Shown piece after piece: positions 6,025 through 13,777 of a DNA stretch of 17,440 bases. Origin of the DNA: Rikenellaceae bacterium (GTDB lineage Bacteria; Bacteroidota; Bacteroidia; Bacteroidales; UBA932). Location of the stretch: assembly GCA_900771335.1 (NCBI GenBank), contig CAAGNP010000037.1, forward strand, positions 1-17,440. The letters are read 5' to 3'. Position numbers and translations under genes: made by a program. The notes beneath the pieces are model-generated. The model was not told the origin of the DNA. It did not search any database and worked only from the letters and a program-made list of their open reading frames with translations. The number at the start of each line of letters is the position of its first letter. The first letter of the stretch is position 1.

Positions 6025-7005
6025 ATGAGCAGAATAAGTGTAAATTTCGCAGGGTTAGAGTTGAATTCACCCATTATAGTAGGTAGCTGCAGCCAAACTG
6101 CATCAATTTCAAAAATCCAGGAATTCGAGAGTGCCGGAGCTGGGGCAGTTGTCCTCAAATCCCTTTTTGAGGAGAGCAACACCAGAGAGGTAGCAGCACA
6201 CGGCAGCACACTGGAGGAGCACCCTGAGGCATACGATTATATTGCCGGATACCTGTCAGACAAAGTGGTAACCGATTATCTGGACCTTATCCGCGAGGCT
6301 AAAGGCAAAGTAAATATCCCCGTCATTGCATCCATTGCTTGCCATACAGACGGAAAATGGGAAGAGTTTGCCAAGCAAATCGAGGAGGCCGGCGCTGATG
6401 CACTTGAACTTAATGTGATGAGTCTCTGCACCAGAAAGAGCTATACACCAGGTAACTTCGAAAGGACACACGAGTCCATTGTTTCGAATGTGGCAGGGAA
6501 GATCAATATCCCCATCATTGTCAAGATCGGTTCAAATATATCAAATCCTGTAGCACTTGCCGACTCCCTTTATGCCAGAGGGGCAAAAGCTGTAGTCCTG
6601 TTCAACAGATTCTACCCTACCGACATCGATATAGACAAGATGTCCTTCACTATGTCAAACCCTTTCACTTCATCATCAGACCTGTCACAGTCCATCAGAT
6701 GGGCCGGCATAATCTCAGCTTCTGTACCACAGCTCCCAATAGCTGTATCCGGAGGGGTAGAGAGCTGGAAAGAGGTGATAAAATCTATTCTCAGCGGTGC
6801 TGCTGCAGTAGAGGTAGTTAGCTCAGTAATGAAAAATGGCGCCAAATGGATCAAAGAGACCAATGAGGCTCTTGCCGCATGGCAAAAAGAGAAGGGATAC
6901 GGATCAATAAATGAATATAAAGGTAAGATGAATGCTTCCGACCCGGATCACGCTGACCGTCTTATGAGGACACAGTTCCTGAAATACTTCAGCGAGGTTC
7001 ACTAG
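6025..7005 (+). CDS. Dihydroorotate dehydrogenase-like FMN flavoprotein
   Basis: A 326-residue TIM-barrel flavoprotein of the class 1 dihydroorotate dehydrogenase-like group. Visible FMN-site elements are VVLKSLFEE (Lys45), IIVKIGSN (Lys167), VLFNRF (193-198) and the phosphate-binding VSGGVESW (241-248) with GAAAVEVVSSVM. At the catalytic-base position of class 1A enzymes (Cys in NxSCPN) this protein reads NVMSLC (130-135), placing a Ser at the base position and a Cys two residues later. True pyrD enzymes carry a tighter motif, so the substrate need not be dihydroorotate. No other pyrimidine gene is nearby. The start at 6025 is chosen because the upstream ATG lies inside the promoter. A strong terminator follows. 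Family is clear, function open. Confidence 0.82.
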   Translation: MSRISVNFAGLELNSPIIVGSCSQTASISKIQEFESAGAGAVVLKSLFEESNTREVAAHGSTLEEHPEAYDYIAGYLSDKVVTDYLDLIREAKGKVNIPVIASIACHTDGKWEEFAKQIEEAGADALELNVMSLCTRKSYTPGNFERTHESIVSNVAGKINIPIIVKIGSNISNPVALADSLYARGAKAVVLFNRFYPTDIDIDKMSFTMSNPFTSSSDLSQSIRWAGIISASVPQLPIAVSGGVESWKEVIKSILSGAAAVEVVSSVMKNGAKWIKETNEALAAWQKEKGYGSINEYKGKMNASDPDHADRLMRTQFLKYFSEVH

Positions 7006-7020
7006 TATAATTTCAGACAG

Positions 7021-7053
7021 AAAAGCGGAAAGTCCCCACTTTCCGCTTTTTTT
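7021..7053. terminator. Shared bidirectional terminator
   Basis: A 13-bp stem, AAAAGCGGAAAGT (7021-7033) and ACTTTCCGCTTTT (7038-7050), closes a CCCC loop and continues into seven T on the plus strand (7047-7053). It ends the DHOD-like transcript. Read leftward it also lies just beyond the TPR gene, whose TAA occupies 7052-7054, so the two convergent genes share it. Confidence 0.9.
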
Positions 7054-9442
7054 AACTTTTCAGGGTAGAAGACATTTTTCCCGCCATGCCGGACATGGAG
7101 ACCCTGGCATAACATTCATACGAGAGCAATGTGGACGAATGGGCATCTCCAAAAATCTTTTTTCTGATGAGATAAGCCTTAAAATAGGATTCTCCGGCAT
7201 TTGCATAATCCTCCAGACCTTCGTAGGCCAGTCCAAGATTATTGTATGTAAGGGCCACATCCAGATGATCCTCCCCAAGGAGTTCATTCTGTATGTCGAT
7301 CACCACACTGCAGTAGGTCACTGCCCTTTCAAACTCACCCAAGTCAAGGCATACGGTGGCTATCTGCAGATAGTTGTATGCGACTGATGTATGAAGGTCT
7401 CCAAACACCTCCCTATTTATTTTCAGAGCTGAATAGTAGAGTTCCAGTGCCCTTTCGAAATCCTCAAGGTTCTGGCACACGACACCTGTATTGCTGTAAG
7501 AGTTTGCCACCTCGGGATGATTCTCCCCAAAGAGAGCAATACGGATTTTAAGTGCCTTGTCGTGATACTCCAATGCCTTCTCAAAATCCTCGAAATCCGT
7601 ATAGGCATTCGCTATATTATTATAACTTGTCGCCACTTGCGGATGTTCGTCTCCATAAACCTCCAACTGTATATCCAGAGCCCTCATATAATAATCGAGA
7701 GCCAGGTCATACTCCTCTGTCTCGTGATAGAAGCACCCCAGATTGTTCAAAGTCAGCGACACATCGGGATGTCTTGGGCCCAAAAGTGCAGTTCTGAGTT
7801 CAAGCGATTTATTATAGTACTCAAGCGATGTGGGATAGTCCCCTATATTTGAATACAGCTCACCCAGTTTATTATAGGTAAGGGCTATATCTGGATTTTC
7901 CCGGTCGTATACCTCTTTCTGGATCTTTAAAGCCTTAAGCATATATCCGAGAGCCTGCTTGTAGTTGGCCACCGCGACATAGTATGATGAGATATTGCTG
8001 TAGATAATTGCCACCTCTTCATGTTTCTCCCCCTGCTTGCCAAGCCTTATTTTAAGCGCCTTACGGTAACACTCTATCGACTTCCTATACTTGCCCATCT
8101 TCAGGTAGTCGGTTCCAAGGTCATTGTAACTCCATGCCAGCTCGATATTGTCTTCCCCATAGAACTCTTTTCTTATCTCGAGGGCCTTCTTATGGTATTC
8201 CAAAGCCTTGTCCAGATCTCCCTTGTTCGAATAAACCCCTCCCAGATTGCTGTAGTTTACGCAGGTTATATATCTGAAATTGCCCGTCAGATTAGTATGC
8301 AGTTCCAGACTTTTCTGGTAAAACTCCTCAGCCTTGTCATCATCTCCTTTGTACTGAAAATTGCACCCCAGATTATTATAGGTAATGGCGACCGCATCAC
8401 TCTCGAGCCCCATCATCCTAATCTGCCTGTCGAGAATATCAAACAGAAGTTCTATGGCCAGATCATATTTCCCCTGCAGTTCGTAAAATGATGATATGAT
8501 GTTCAGGTAGCCGATATGGTCCACATGGTCCTTGCCAAACAGCTCTTCTGTCCTGCCTATAGACTCGTAATAATTCCCGATGGCTGCATCGAAATTCTTC
8601 TGTTCATACAGCACTACAGATTTGTAATTGTTGCAGATTATATATTGGTGACGGCGCTTGATATCATCTGAGAGGACCTCAGTTTCAGAGAGACGGTGAT
8701 ACTTTTCAATAATCTCCAGCGCCTGAGGATACTTCTCAAAAATCACAAGCACCTCCGAATACACCTTCAGAATATCGAGGGTCAGAAATGGATTGTGTCC
8801 CATTTCGGCCGACTCAACGGCAGAGGTGAAAAGAGTCATGGAGCCAAGAACCCTTTCAGATATAGGTTTTGTTATGTCGAACAGCTCTTGATAGGCGTCG
8901 AACACACCATCTGTCACACCGGTAGGGAGAGAGGCATAATCTGAGTAGTACTTGAAATTCAGATAATTGTATACCATAAAATCATACCTTCTCAGATTCT
9001 GGACATGCTCTGACCTCTTTTTGAGAAGAACCCCGTCATCCGAATCGGTCGGTATCTCCGCTATCATAGTCCTGAGCTCTTCAATACAGGGGTGCTGCGC
9101 AAAAAACGGCACATTGGCGAAGTTTATAAGATCCTCATTGTCAATCGACAGTTTGGAATCCTTTATATCCGTATAATCCTGGATATTATAATCCATAATA
9201 AGGCCAAGCCCTATAATCACGTCAAGTCCCAGAACATCGGTATTAGTATAGCTGCAACATATCTCCCATTTGGATTTGTCCACATGGAGTCCGGATTCAT
9301 ACTCCCGGTCAGACAGACTCCAGGAGATTATAAAATCCCTGTATTTGAATATGGAATTCAACTTCTGCACATAAGCAGATATCCTCTCCTGTTCACCCCT
9401 GCTCTGTACAGAATCTGAAACAAATAATTTCACTATCTGCAT
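7052..9442 (-). CDS. Tetratricopeptide-repeat protein, kinesin-light-chain type
   Basis: A 796-residue protein without signal peptide or membrane segments. From about residue 270 to 773 it has about twelve consecutive 42-residue TPR units of the kinesin-light-chain kind (pattern YNNLGxxYxxxGDYxKALEYYxKALxIRxxxxGExHPxVAxS), giving a long protein-binding solenoid. The first 115 residues are different: KLFVSDSVQSRGEQERISAYVQKLN weakly recalls DUF4062-type domains (FxSSTxxDxxxER), but I cannot confirm it. Residues 140-270 look helical and unassigned. The ATG lies 9 nt after the stop codon of the symporter gene, with no promoter or terminator between, so the two should be co-transcribed. It ends on the shared terminator. 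The binding partner is unknown. Confidence 0.85.
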   Translation of the reverse strand: MQIVKLFVSDSVQSRGEQERISAYVQKLNSIFKYRDFIISWSLSDREYESGLHVDKSKWEICCSYTNTDVLGLDVIIGLGLIMDYNIQDYTDIKDSKLSIDNEDLINFANVPFFAQHPCIEELRTMIAEIPTDSDDGVLLKKRSEHVQNLRRYDFMVYNYLNFKYYSDYASLPTGVTDGVFDAYQELFDITKPISERVLGSMTLFTSAVESAEMGHNPFLTLDILKVYSEVLVIFEKYPQALEIIEKYHRLSETEVLSDDIKRRHQYIICNNYKSVVLYEQKNFDAAIGNYYESIGRTEELFGKDHVDHIGYLNIISSFYELQGKYDLAIELLFDILDRQIRMMGLESDAVAITYNNLGCNFQYKGDDDKAEEFYQKSLELHTNLTGNFRYITCVNYSNLGGVYSNKGDLDKALEYHKKALEIRKEFYGEDNIELAWSYNDLGTDYLKMGKYRKSIECYRKALKIRLGKQGEKHEEVAIIYSNISSYYVAVANYKQALGYMLKALKIQKEVYDRENPDIALTYNKLGELYSNIGDYPTSLEYYNKSLELRTALLGPRHPDVSLTLNNLGCFYHETEEYDLALDYYMRALDIQLEVYGDEHPQVATSYNNIANAYTDFEDFEKALEYHDKALKIRIALFGENHPEVANSYSNTGVVCQNLEDFERALELYYSALKINREVFGDLHTSVAYNYLQIATVCLDLGEFERAVTYCSVVIDIQNELLGEDHLDVALTYNNLGLAYEGLEDYANAGESYFKAYLIRKKIFGDAHSSTLLSYECYARVSMSGMAGKMSSTLKS

Positions 9443-9451
9443 GACACCATG

Positions 9452-10783
9452 CTATCTCTTTTTTAGCCACCCTTTGGCTGCAGCAACACCTGTCACAACG
9501 AGCGCCGCTACAAGCACAATACCCAGGAAGTGGACTCCGTACCCATTGACAAACGCCACAGGTGCGAAAGTGATAAGGGCTATCTCGACAGGGGCAATAA
9601 ACAGATATGCGAGGGCATAGTCATCAAGACATCTGCTCTTCATCTCATGGTCCACCACCCTCAACAGGGCGATACCCATAGCCATGGTTCCAGTGTACCA
9701 GCCCCATGTAAATACAGATTTTTCAAACCACCCGTCACCCTTGAACATTCTTCGTCCCATACAGAAAACATAAGCCAATGTAAACAGCAAGCCGCAAACC
9801 AGCAGAATACTTAGCGGAACTATATAATTTGCCACCACAGAGAGTTTGATGGATGATATTCCGAATGCCACAAGAAAATCTGTAAAGGTGCCGCTGAGAT
9901 GGCCAACAGTTTTCTTGCATACATATTGTGTCACATTTGCCTTGTCCATAACCAGTTTGACAAGGATACCGACTATAAATGCACAGCTGAATACAGGCAA
10001 CTCGAATGTCGGGAAGAGCAGATTGACCCCTTTACTGATGAGATAACCGCCAAATGCCACGATAACCACCACAGCCAGATTGAATGCAAGACCATCAATG
10101 GAGATCGATGAGCATGAAGATTCACCCATATTCTCCTTCTTGCCCTCAGGGAGAAGGCCTGTTCTGAGTTCATCAGGAAGGGCAGAGAAATCTGAAAGAT
10201 AGGAAGTGTGCCCTTTGCGGGTAGCCCATTTGATCATACCCATACCAAGCAGCACTGAGCCCAGGATACCCACTGTAGCAGCTGTCATGGCCAGAGTGAG
10301 CATCTCCTCATTGCCGAATCTCTGGAAGGCGGTACCTATGGCAGCGGCTGTCCCGTGACCTCCGCAGAACCCGCACGGCATCGATATGCCGAATGCTTTG
10401 TCCAATGGCCATATCTGGCAGAGCACCAATACCCCCAAAAAGCCACCGAAAGCCCATTGGAAGAGCATCCCTCCCTGTGAATAAGCCCACATCTTGCCGA
10501 TACCGCCCCTCTGCTCTTTGGTCACTTTAGCCGAAGTGAAAGGGAGGCAGGCAAACACCAGTGCGATCAGAATGCCGGCATAAGTACCCAACTGCCCTGA
10601 GAAAGGGAGCCAGCCAAGCCCCTCAGGACCAAGCAACAGACCCAAAAATCCTGCGATAAGACTGGGCGGGATAAACATCTTCTGCACAGCCTTGACCTTC
10701 ACTCTGATAAATTTTCCTACCAGAAGAAGTGCTGCAACAATTCCTAAATCTACAAATAAAGTCCAGGGGGTAAAAGCATTCAT
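9452..10783 (-). CDS. gltS: ESS-family sodium/glutamate symporter
   Basis: A 443-residue, highly hydrophobic inner-membrane protein with about 10-12 predicted membrane segments. It matches the glutamate:Na+ symporter (ESS) family: WTLFVDLGIVAALLLVGK at the N-terminus, IPPSLIAGFLGLLLGP, the GGHGTAAAIGTAF signature before a membrane segment, and a second half with LVAFGISSIKL and GWYTGTMAMGIALL. A hydrophilic loop sits mid-protein. It should import glutamate or a similar acid with sodium. The ATG at 10783 is preferred: a longer frame would start with TTG at 10813, inside the -7 box. The TPR gene follows 9 nt downstream. Substrate specificity is inferred from family only. Confidence 0.85.
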   Translation of the reverse strand: MNAFTPWTLFVDLGIVAALLLVGKFIRVKVKAVQKMFIPPSLIAGFLGLLLGPEGLGWLPFSGQLGTYAGILIALVFACLPFTSAKVTKEQRGGIGKMWAYSQGGMLFQWAFGGFLGVLVLCQIWPLDKAFGISMPCGFCGGHGTAAAIGTAFQRFGNEEMLTLAMTAATVGILGSVLLGMGMIKWATRKGHTSYLSDFSALPDELRTGLLPEGKKENMGESSCSSISIDGLAFNLAVVVIVAFGGYLISKGVNLLFPTFELPVFSCAFIVGILVKLVMDKANVTQYVCKKTVGHLSGTFTDFLVAFGISSIKLSVVANYIVPLSILLVCGLLFTLAYVFCMGRRMFKGDGWFEKSVFTWGWYTGTMAMGIALLRVVDHEMKSRCLDDYALAYLFIAPVEIALITFAPVAFVNGYGVHFLGIVLVAALVVTGVAAAKGWLKKR

Positions 10784-10810
10784 AGTCTCAAAAAATAAAT
10801 TGACGAGGTA

Positions 10811-10818
10811 CAAAATTA
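10811..10818 (-). promoter_or_regulatory. -7 element for the symporter-TPR operon
   Basis: The minus strand reads TAATTTTG, a full TAnnTTTG match. At the -33 distance there is only TTTAG, which overlaps the opposing promoter. The start near 10806 gives a leader of about 23 nt to the ATG at 10783. Confidence 0.65.
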
Positions 10819-10839
10819 GTTAAATTTACCTAAAAAGGC

Positions 10840-10847
10840 TAAATTTG
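10840..10847 (+). promoter_or_regulatory. -7 element for the acetyltransferase-like gene
   Basis: TAAATTTG is a full match, and the predicted start near 10852 lies about 11 nt before the ATG at 10863. The -33 region (TTAG near 10816-10819) coincides with the opposing -7 box. CAAAATTAG (10811-10819) and CTAAATTTG (10839-10847) are inverted copies with one mismatch. Confidence 0.65.
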
Positions 10848-10862
10848 TAACACTAAAATATC

Positions 10863-12092
10863 ATGAATATGACACCTACCCCATTCTCTTTGAGAAACAA
10901 TGCAATAGATATTCTTCGGGCATTTACCATGACTTTGATGGTATTTGTAAACGATTTGTGGAACGTGGTCTACCCCAAATGGATGGGGCACGCCGGGATG
11001 ACAGAAGACTATTTCGGATTGTCCGATGTTGTATTCCCCTGCTTCCTTTTCGTGGTCGGAATGTCCATTCCATACGCACTGGAAAATTCATTCTCAAAAG
11101 GGAAAAGCGGCCAGCAGGTGGCAGGACACATACTCAGCAGAACACTCGCCCTACTGGTGATGGGTGTATTTCTGGTAAACACAGAGGGGGGAATTTCTCC
11201 CGAAGTGGGGATAAGTGCCCCTGTATACAAATTGCTACTGGTGGCATCATTTATCCTCATCTGGAACACATACCCGAAAACTGAAAACAAAAACAGGCAA
11301 TATCTGCACAAGGGGCTCAAATGGCTCGGCATAGCGCTGCTGATCTTCCTCGGAATCATCTTCCTCGACAAGGGTGGCAATATGCTCCGTCCAAAATGGT
11401 GGGGAATCCTCGGACTTATCGGGTGGACCTATCTGGTCTGTGCATTCATATACTATTTCGTCAGGGACAGGCTTAAAATACTGATTCCGATCTGGGGATT
11501 CTTTGTCCTCTGGTGCATGCTCAGATGCAATTTCATCCCCACCGGACACCCTATCCTCAACCTCCCTGCCAACCATGCTCTCTATGCATTTGCCGGGGCA
11601 ATCCATATCGACACAGGTGCACACTGCGCCCTGACCATGGGCGGTGTAATCCTCTCGGTAGCAGATGTCAAAAGCAGAGGCTGGAGCGGCCACAAGAGGG
11701 GACTCACAGCAGCAGGGGTCACCATTGGACTTATCCTTCTCGGACTGGCATCAAACCAGTTCTGGATTGTCAACAAAATCCAGGCTACCATCCCATGGGT
11801 ATTCTACTCAAGCGCAGCAGCAGTAGGGATGTACGGACTTATAAGCTGGGCTACCCAATATGGAAAAGAGGGCTGGTTCAATATCATCAAAGCGGCCGGA
11901 ACCGCAACCCTCACCTGCTACATGGTGCCCAACATATGGTATTGCCTCCTGTCGCTGTTGGATATTGGCACCAAACGTCCCGAGTGGTGCAATAGCGGAA
12001 TCCTCGGAATCCTCACCTGCGTGGCCTTCTCGCTCCTTTGCGTATGGACCACCCACCTTCTCGGCAAACTTGGCATGAAATTGAAAGTATAA
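10863..12092 (+). CDS. HGSNAT-like membrane N-acetyltransferase (DUF5009 family)
   Basis: A 409-residue polytopic membrane protein with roughly 10-11 hydrophobic segments. The N-terminal signature AIDILRAFTMTLMVFVNDLW (14-33), then HAGM (His43), then SDVVFPCFLFVVGMSI (54-69), is the hallmark of heparan-alpha-glucosaminide N-acetyltransferase relatives. There it reads LDxxRGxxxxLMxxVN, HAxWxG, DLVFPxFLFxxGxS. By family, such proteins take acetyl from cytosolic acetyl-CoA through a membrane histidine and pass it to an amino sugar on the far side; His43 is the likely counterpart. A role in glycan or cell-wall amino-sugar acetylation is plausible but unproven. The start follows the promoter by about 11 nt, and the HdeD-like gene begins 28 nt downstream, suggesting co-transcription. 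Confidence 0.8.
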   Translation: MNMTPTPFSLRNNAIDILRAFTMTLMVFVNDLWNVVYPKWMGHAGMTEDYFGLSDVVFPCFLFVVGMSIPYALENSFSKGKSGQQVAGHILSRTLALLVMGVFLVNTEGGISPEVGISAPVYKLLLVASFILIWNTYPKTENKNRQYLHKGLKWLGIALLIFLGIIFLDKGGNMLRPKWWGILGLIGWTYLVCAFIYYFVRDRLKILIPIWGFFVLWCMLRCNFIPTGHPILNLPANHALYAFAGAIHIDTGAHCALTMGGVILSVADVKSRGWSGHKRGLTAAGVTIGLILLGLASNQFWIVNKIQATIPWVFYSSAAAVGMYGLISWATQYGKEGWFNIIKAAGTATLTCYMVPNIWYCLLSLLDIGTKRPEWCNSGILGILTCVAFSLLCVWTTHLLGKLGMKLKV

Positions 12093-12120
12093 TTACAGAA
12101 CAAAATAATTTCAGGCAAAC

Positions 12121-12732
12121 ATGAAATCATTCTTTACTTTTTTTGACCGCTCGTACGGTTATTCCAGAGCAATCATATCGGCCATCATCGGGCTTGTACT
12201 TGTCATATGGCCGGATACCGCTGTCAAAAGCATTGTCATCGTTATCGGAGCTGCCCTTCTGCTGATGGGAGCTGTAACCATGATATTTTCCAAAAGGCCC
12301 GAAGAGGACCGCAACCGCTCCATCCTATCGATCAACGGTGCAGTATCCCTGATCTTCGGTCTGGTACTTGTCGTGTTCCCCGCCTTTTTCGTAGGGATAA
12401 TTATGTTTCTGTTCGGGGCAATACTTCTGATTATAGGCATCGGCGAAGTGGCCTCAGTGCTCTCCGCACGCAATGAGACAAACGCACCATTATCTCTTAT
12501 AACCGGTCCGATAATCACCACTCTGTGCGGTGTGGTAATCTTTTTCAACCCGTTTGCCTCGATGGAATGGCTTTTCATTTTCTTCGGAATCTCTCTTCTG
12601 ATATACTCTGTCAGCGAGTTTCTGTCGACCAAAAAACTCCGCAAAATCTACAAAGATATGGAGGGGACCAAAACCGATGCCGGCAATTTGATTCAGGACA
12701 TAGAGTACGAAGAGGTAGAGGAGGAGAAATAA
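12121..12732 (+). CDS. HdeD-like DUF308 membrane protein
   Basis: A 203-residue inner-membrane protein with six predicted helices arranged as three similar hairpins. Each begins with a glycine and a hydrophobic stretch ending in proline: GLVLVIWP (24-31), GLVLVVFP (80-87), GVVIFFNP (137-144). A second helix follows each. This threefold pattern is typical of the HdeD/DUF308 family, linked to acid or stress tolerance in enterobacteria; its biochemical role is not established. A charged, acidic tail (171-203, ending EEVEEEK) is cytoplasmic by prediction. It lies 28 nt after the acetyltransferase-like gene with no terminator between. Its TAA is one base from the 3' end of the convergent tRNA-Arg. 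Confidence 0.85.
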   Translation: MKSFFTFFDRSYGYSRAIISAIIGLVLVIWPDTAVKSIVIVIGAALLLMGAVTMIFSKRPEEDRNRSILSINGAVSLIFGLVLVVFPAFFVGIIMFLFGAILLIIGIGEVASVLSARNETNAPLSLITGPIITTLCGVVIFFNPFASMEWLFIFFGISLLIYSVSEFLSTKKLRKIYKDMEGTKTDAGNLIQDIEYEEVEEEK

Positions 12733-12733
12733 G

Positions 12734-12805
12734 TACGCCCGTGGGGAATCGAACCCCAACCTAAAGAACCGGAATCTTCAATTCTATCCATTAAACTACG
12801 GGCGC
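12734..12805 (-). tRNA. tRNA-Arg (anticodon CCG)
   Basis: The minus strand folds as a 72-nt cloverleaf: acceptor GCGCCCG/CGGGCGT with a terminal G-T pair, D arm GTTT/GAAT, anticodon stem GAAGA/TCTTT around TTCCGGT (anticodon CCG), a 4-nt variable loop, T arm TGGGG/CCCCA around TTCGATT, and discriminator A. CCA is not encoded. No terminator is visible on its 3' side, where the gene at 12121-12732 converges on it. Confidence 0.94.
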
Positions 12806-12823
12806 AGAATCAGATTTGAGAAT

Positions 12824-12832
12824 GCAAATATA
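12824..12832 (-). promoter_or_regulatory. -7 element for tRNA-Arg
   Basis: The minus strand reads TATATTTGC, a full TAnnTTTGC match, about 18 nt upstream of the tRNA 5' end. The -33 position carries TATG, a partial match lying within the start of fabD. Confidence 0.65.
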
Positions 12833-12844
12833 ATTGTTTTTATA

Positions 12845-13705
12845 ATGACTGCATATGTTTTTCCGGGACAAGGGTCCCAATTCACAGGGATGGGCAAAGA
12901 ACTTTACGACTCCAACCCTAAAGTGAAAGAACTGTTTGAAAAGGCAAACGGAATCCTCGGATTCAGGATTACAGATATTATGTTTGAAGGGTCTGCAGAA
13001 GATCTGAAGCAGACCAAAGTTACCCAACCGGCGGTATTTCTGCACTCAGTGGCAGAGGCATTGACATTGGACGAATTTAAGCCCGATATGGTCGCAGGGC
13101 ATTCGCTCGGAGAGTTCTCCGCACTTGTAGCGGCAGGAGCCATATCTTTCGAAGATGGTCTCAAGCTTGTCTATGCTCGCGCGATGGCCATGCAAAAGGC
13201 CTGCGAGCTCACTCCATCCACCATGGCCGCCGTCCTGGGGCTTGATGACGCCAAAGTGGAGGAGGTCTGCAAAAATTTCGAAGGTGTGGTCCCGGCAAAT
13301 TACAATTGCCCCGGCCAACTTGTGATCTCCGGCCCTGTCGAGACCATTAAGAATGCATGCAAGGCGATGAAAGAGGCAGGTGCCAAAAGGGCTCTTCCAC
13401 TTCCAGTCGGGGGGGCATTCCACTCCCCACTCATGGAGCCAGCCCGTCAGGAACTGGCCCTAGCCATTGAAAAAACAGAGTTCAATACCCCCATCTGCCC
13501 CATCTACCAAAATGTGGATGCCCTTCCGCACACATCTCCCCAGGAGATCAAAGAGAATCTGCTCAAGCAACTGACATCCCCTGTCAAATGGACACAAACA
13601 GTCCATAATATGACCTGCGATGGAGCCAAAAAGTTTGCAGAATTGGGCCCTGGAAGCGTTCTGGAGGGGTTAATAAAAAAATGTAACCCAGAAGCACTTT
13701 TTTAA
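12845..13705 (+). CDS. fabD: Malonyl-CoA:ACP transacylase
   Basis: A 286-residue cytosolic enzyme that transfers malonyl from CoA to acyl carrier protein, supplying the extender unit for type II fatty-acid synthesis. Hallmarks are all present: VFPGQGSQ (5-12, oxyanion-hole Gln9), QPAVF (61-65), the nucleophile elbow GHSLGE (Ser87), the malonate-binding Arg112 in YARAMAMQ, and catalytic His193 in GGAFHSPLM. NVDA and LGPGSVL near the C-terminus also match. Length is slightly below the E. coli enzyme. It stands alone, away from other fab genes. I see no consensus promoter between tRNA-Arg and the ATG, and nifJ starts 72 nt downstream with its own -7 box. Confidence 0.97.
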   Translation: MTAYVFPGQGSQFTGMGKELYDSNPKVKELFEKANGILGFRITDIMFEGSAEDLKQTKVTQPAVFLHSVAEALTLDEFKPDMVAGHSLGEFSALVAAGAISFEDGLKLVYARAMAMQKACELTPSTMAAVLGLDDAKVEEVCKNFEGVVPANYNCPGQLVISGPVETIKNACKAMKEAGAKRALPLPVGGAFHSPLMEPARQELALAIEKTEFNTPICPIYQNVDALPHTSPQEIKENLLKQLTSPVKWTQTVHNMTCDGAKKFAELGPGSVLEGLIKKCNPEALF

Positions 13706-13717
13706 CTCTTTTTTATG

Positions 13718-13726
13718 TACCTTTGC
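13718..13726 (+). promoter_or_regulatory. -7 element for nifJ
   Basis: TACCTTTGC is a full TAnnTTTGC match 13 nt after the fabD stop. The -33 region is T-rich (ACTTTTTT) rather than TTTG. Initiation near 13731 would leave an A/T-rich leader of about 47 nt without a Shine-Dalgarno sequence. No terminator separates fabD, so read-through is also possible. Confidence 0.65.
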
Positions 13727-13777
13727 CCGATATTGCACACGAATCATTCAAAAATTAATTTATAATACGAAAATATA

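Noticed and set aside
5718..6209. 163-codon minus-strand frame spanning the oxyR end and the DHOD-like promoter
   Set aside because: It overlaps two well supported genes and a consensus promoter on the other strand.
7052..8630. Repetitive DNA that might be a CRISPR or tandem repeat
   Set aside because: The periodicity of about 126 nt is the coding of 42-residue TPR units, with divergent DNA; no CRISPR pattern is present anywhere in the window.
10784..10813. TTG start adding ten residues to the symporter
   Set aside because: The codon lies in the -7 box; the ATG at 10783 fits both promoter and family.
11247..11693. 148-codon minus-strand frame
   Set aside because: Antisense to the acetyltransferase-like membrane gene, no domain and no promoter.
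12159..12644. 161-codon minus-strand frame
   Set aside because: Antisense shadow of the HdeD-like gene; composition mirrors the hydrophobic coding strand.
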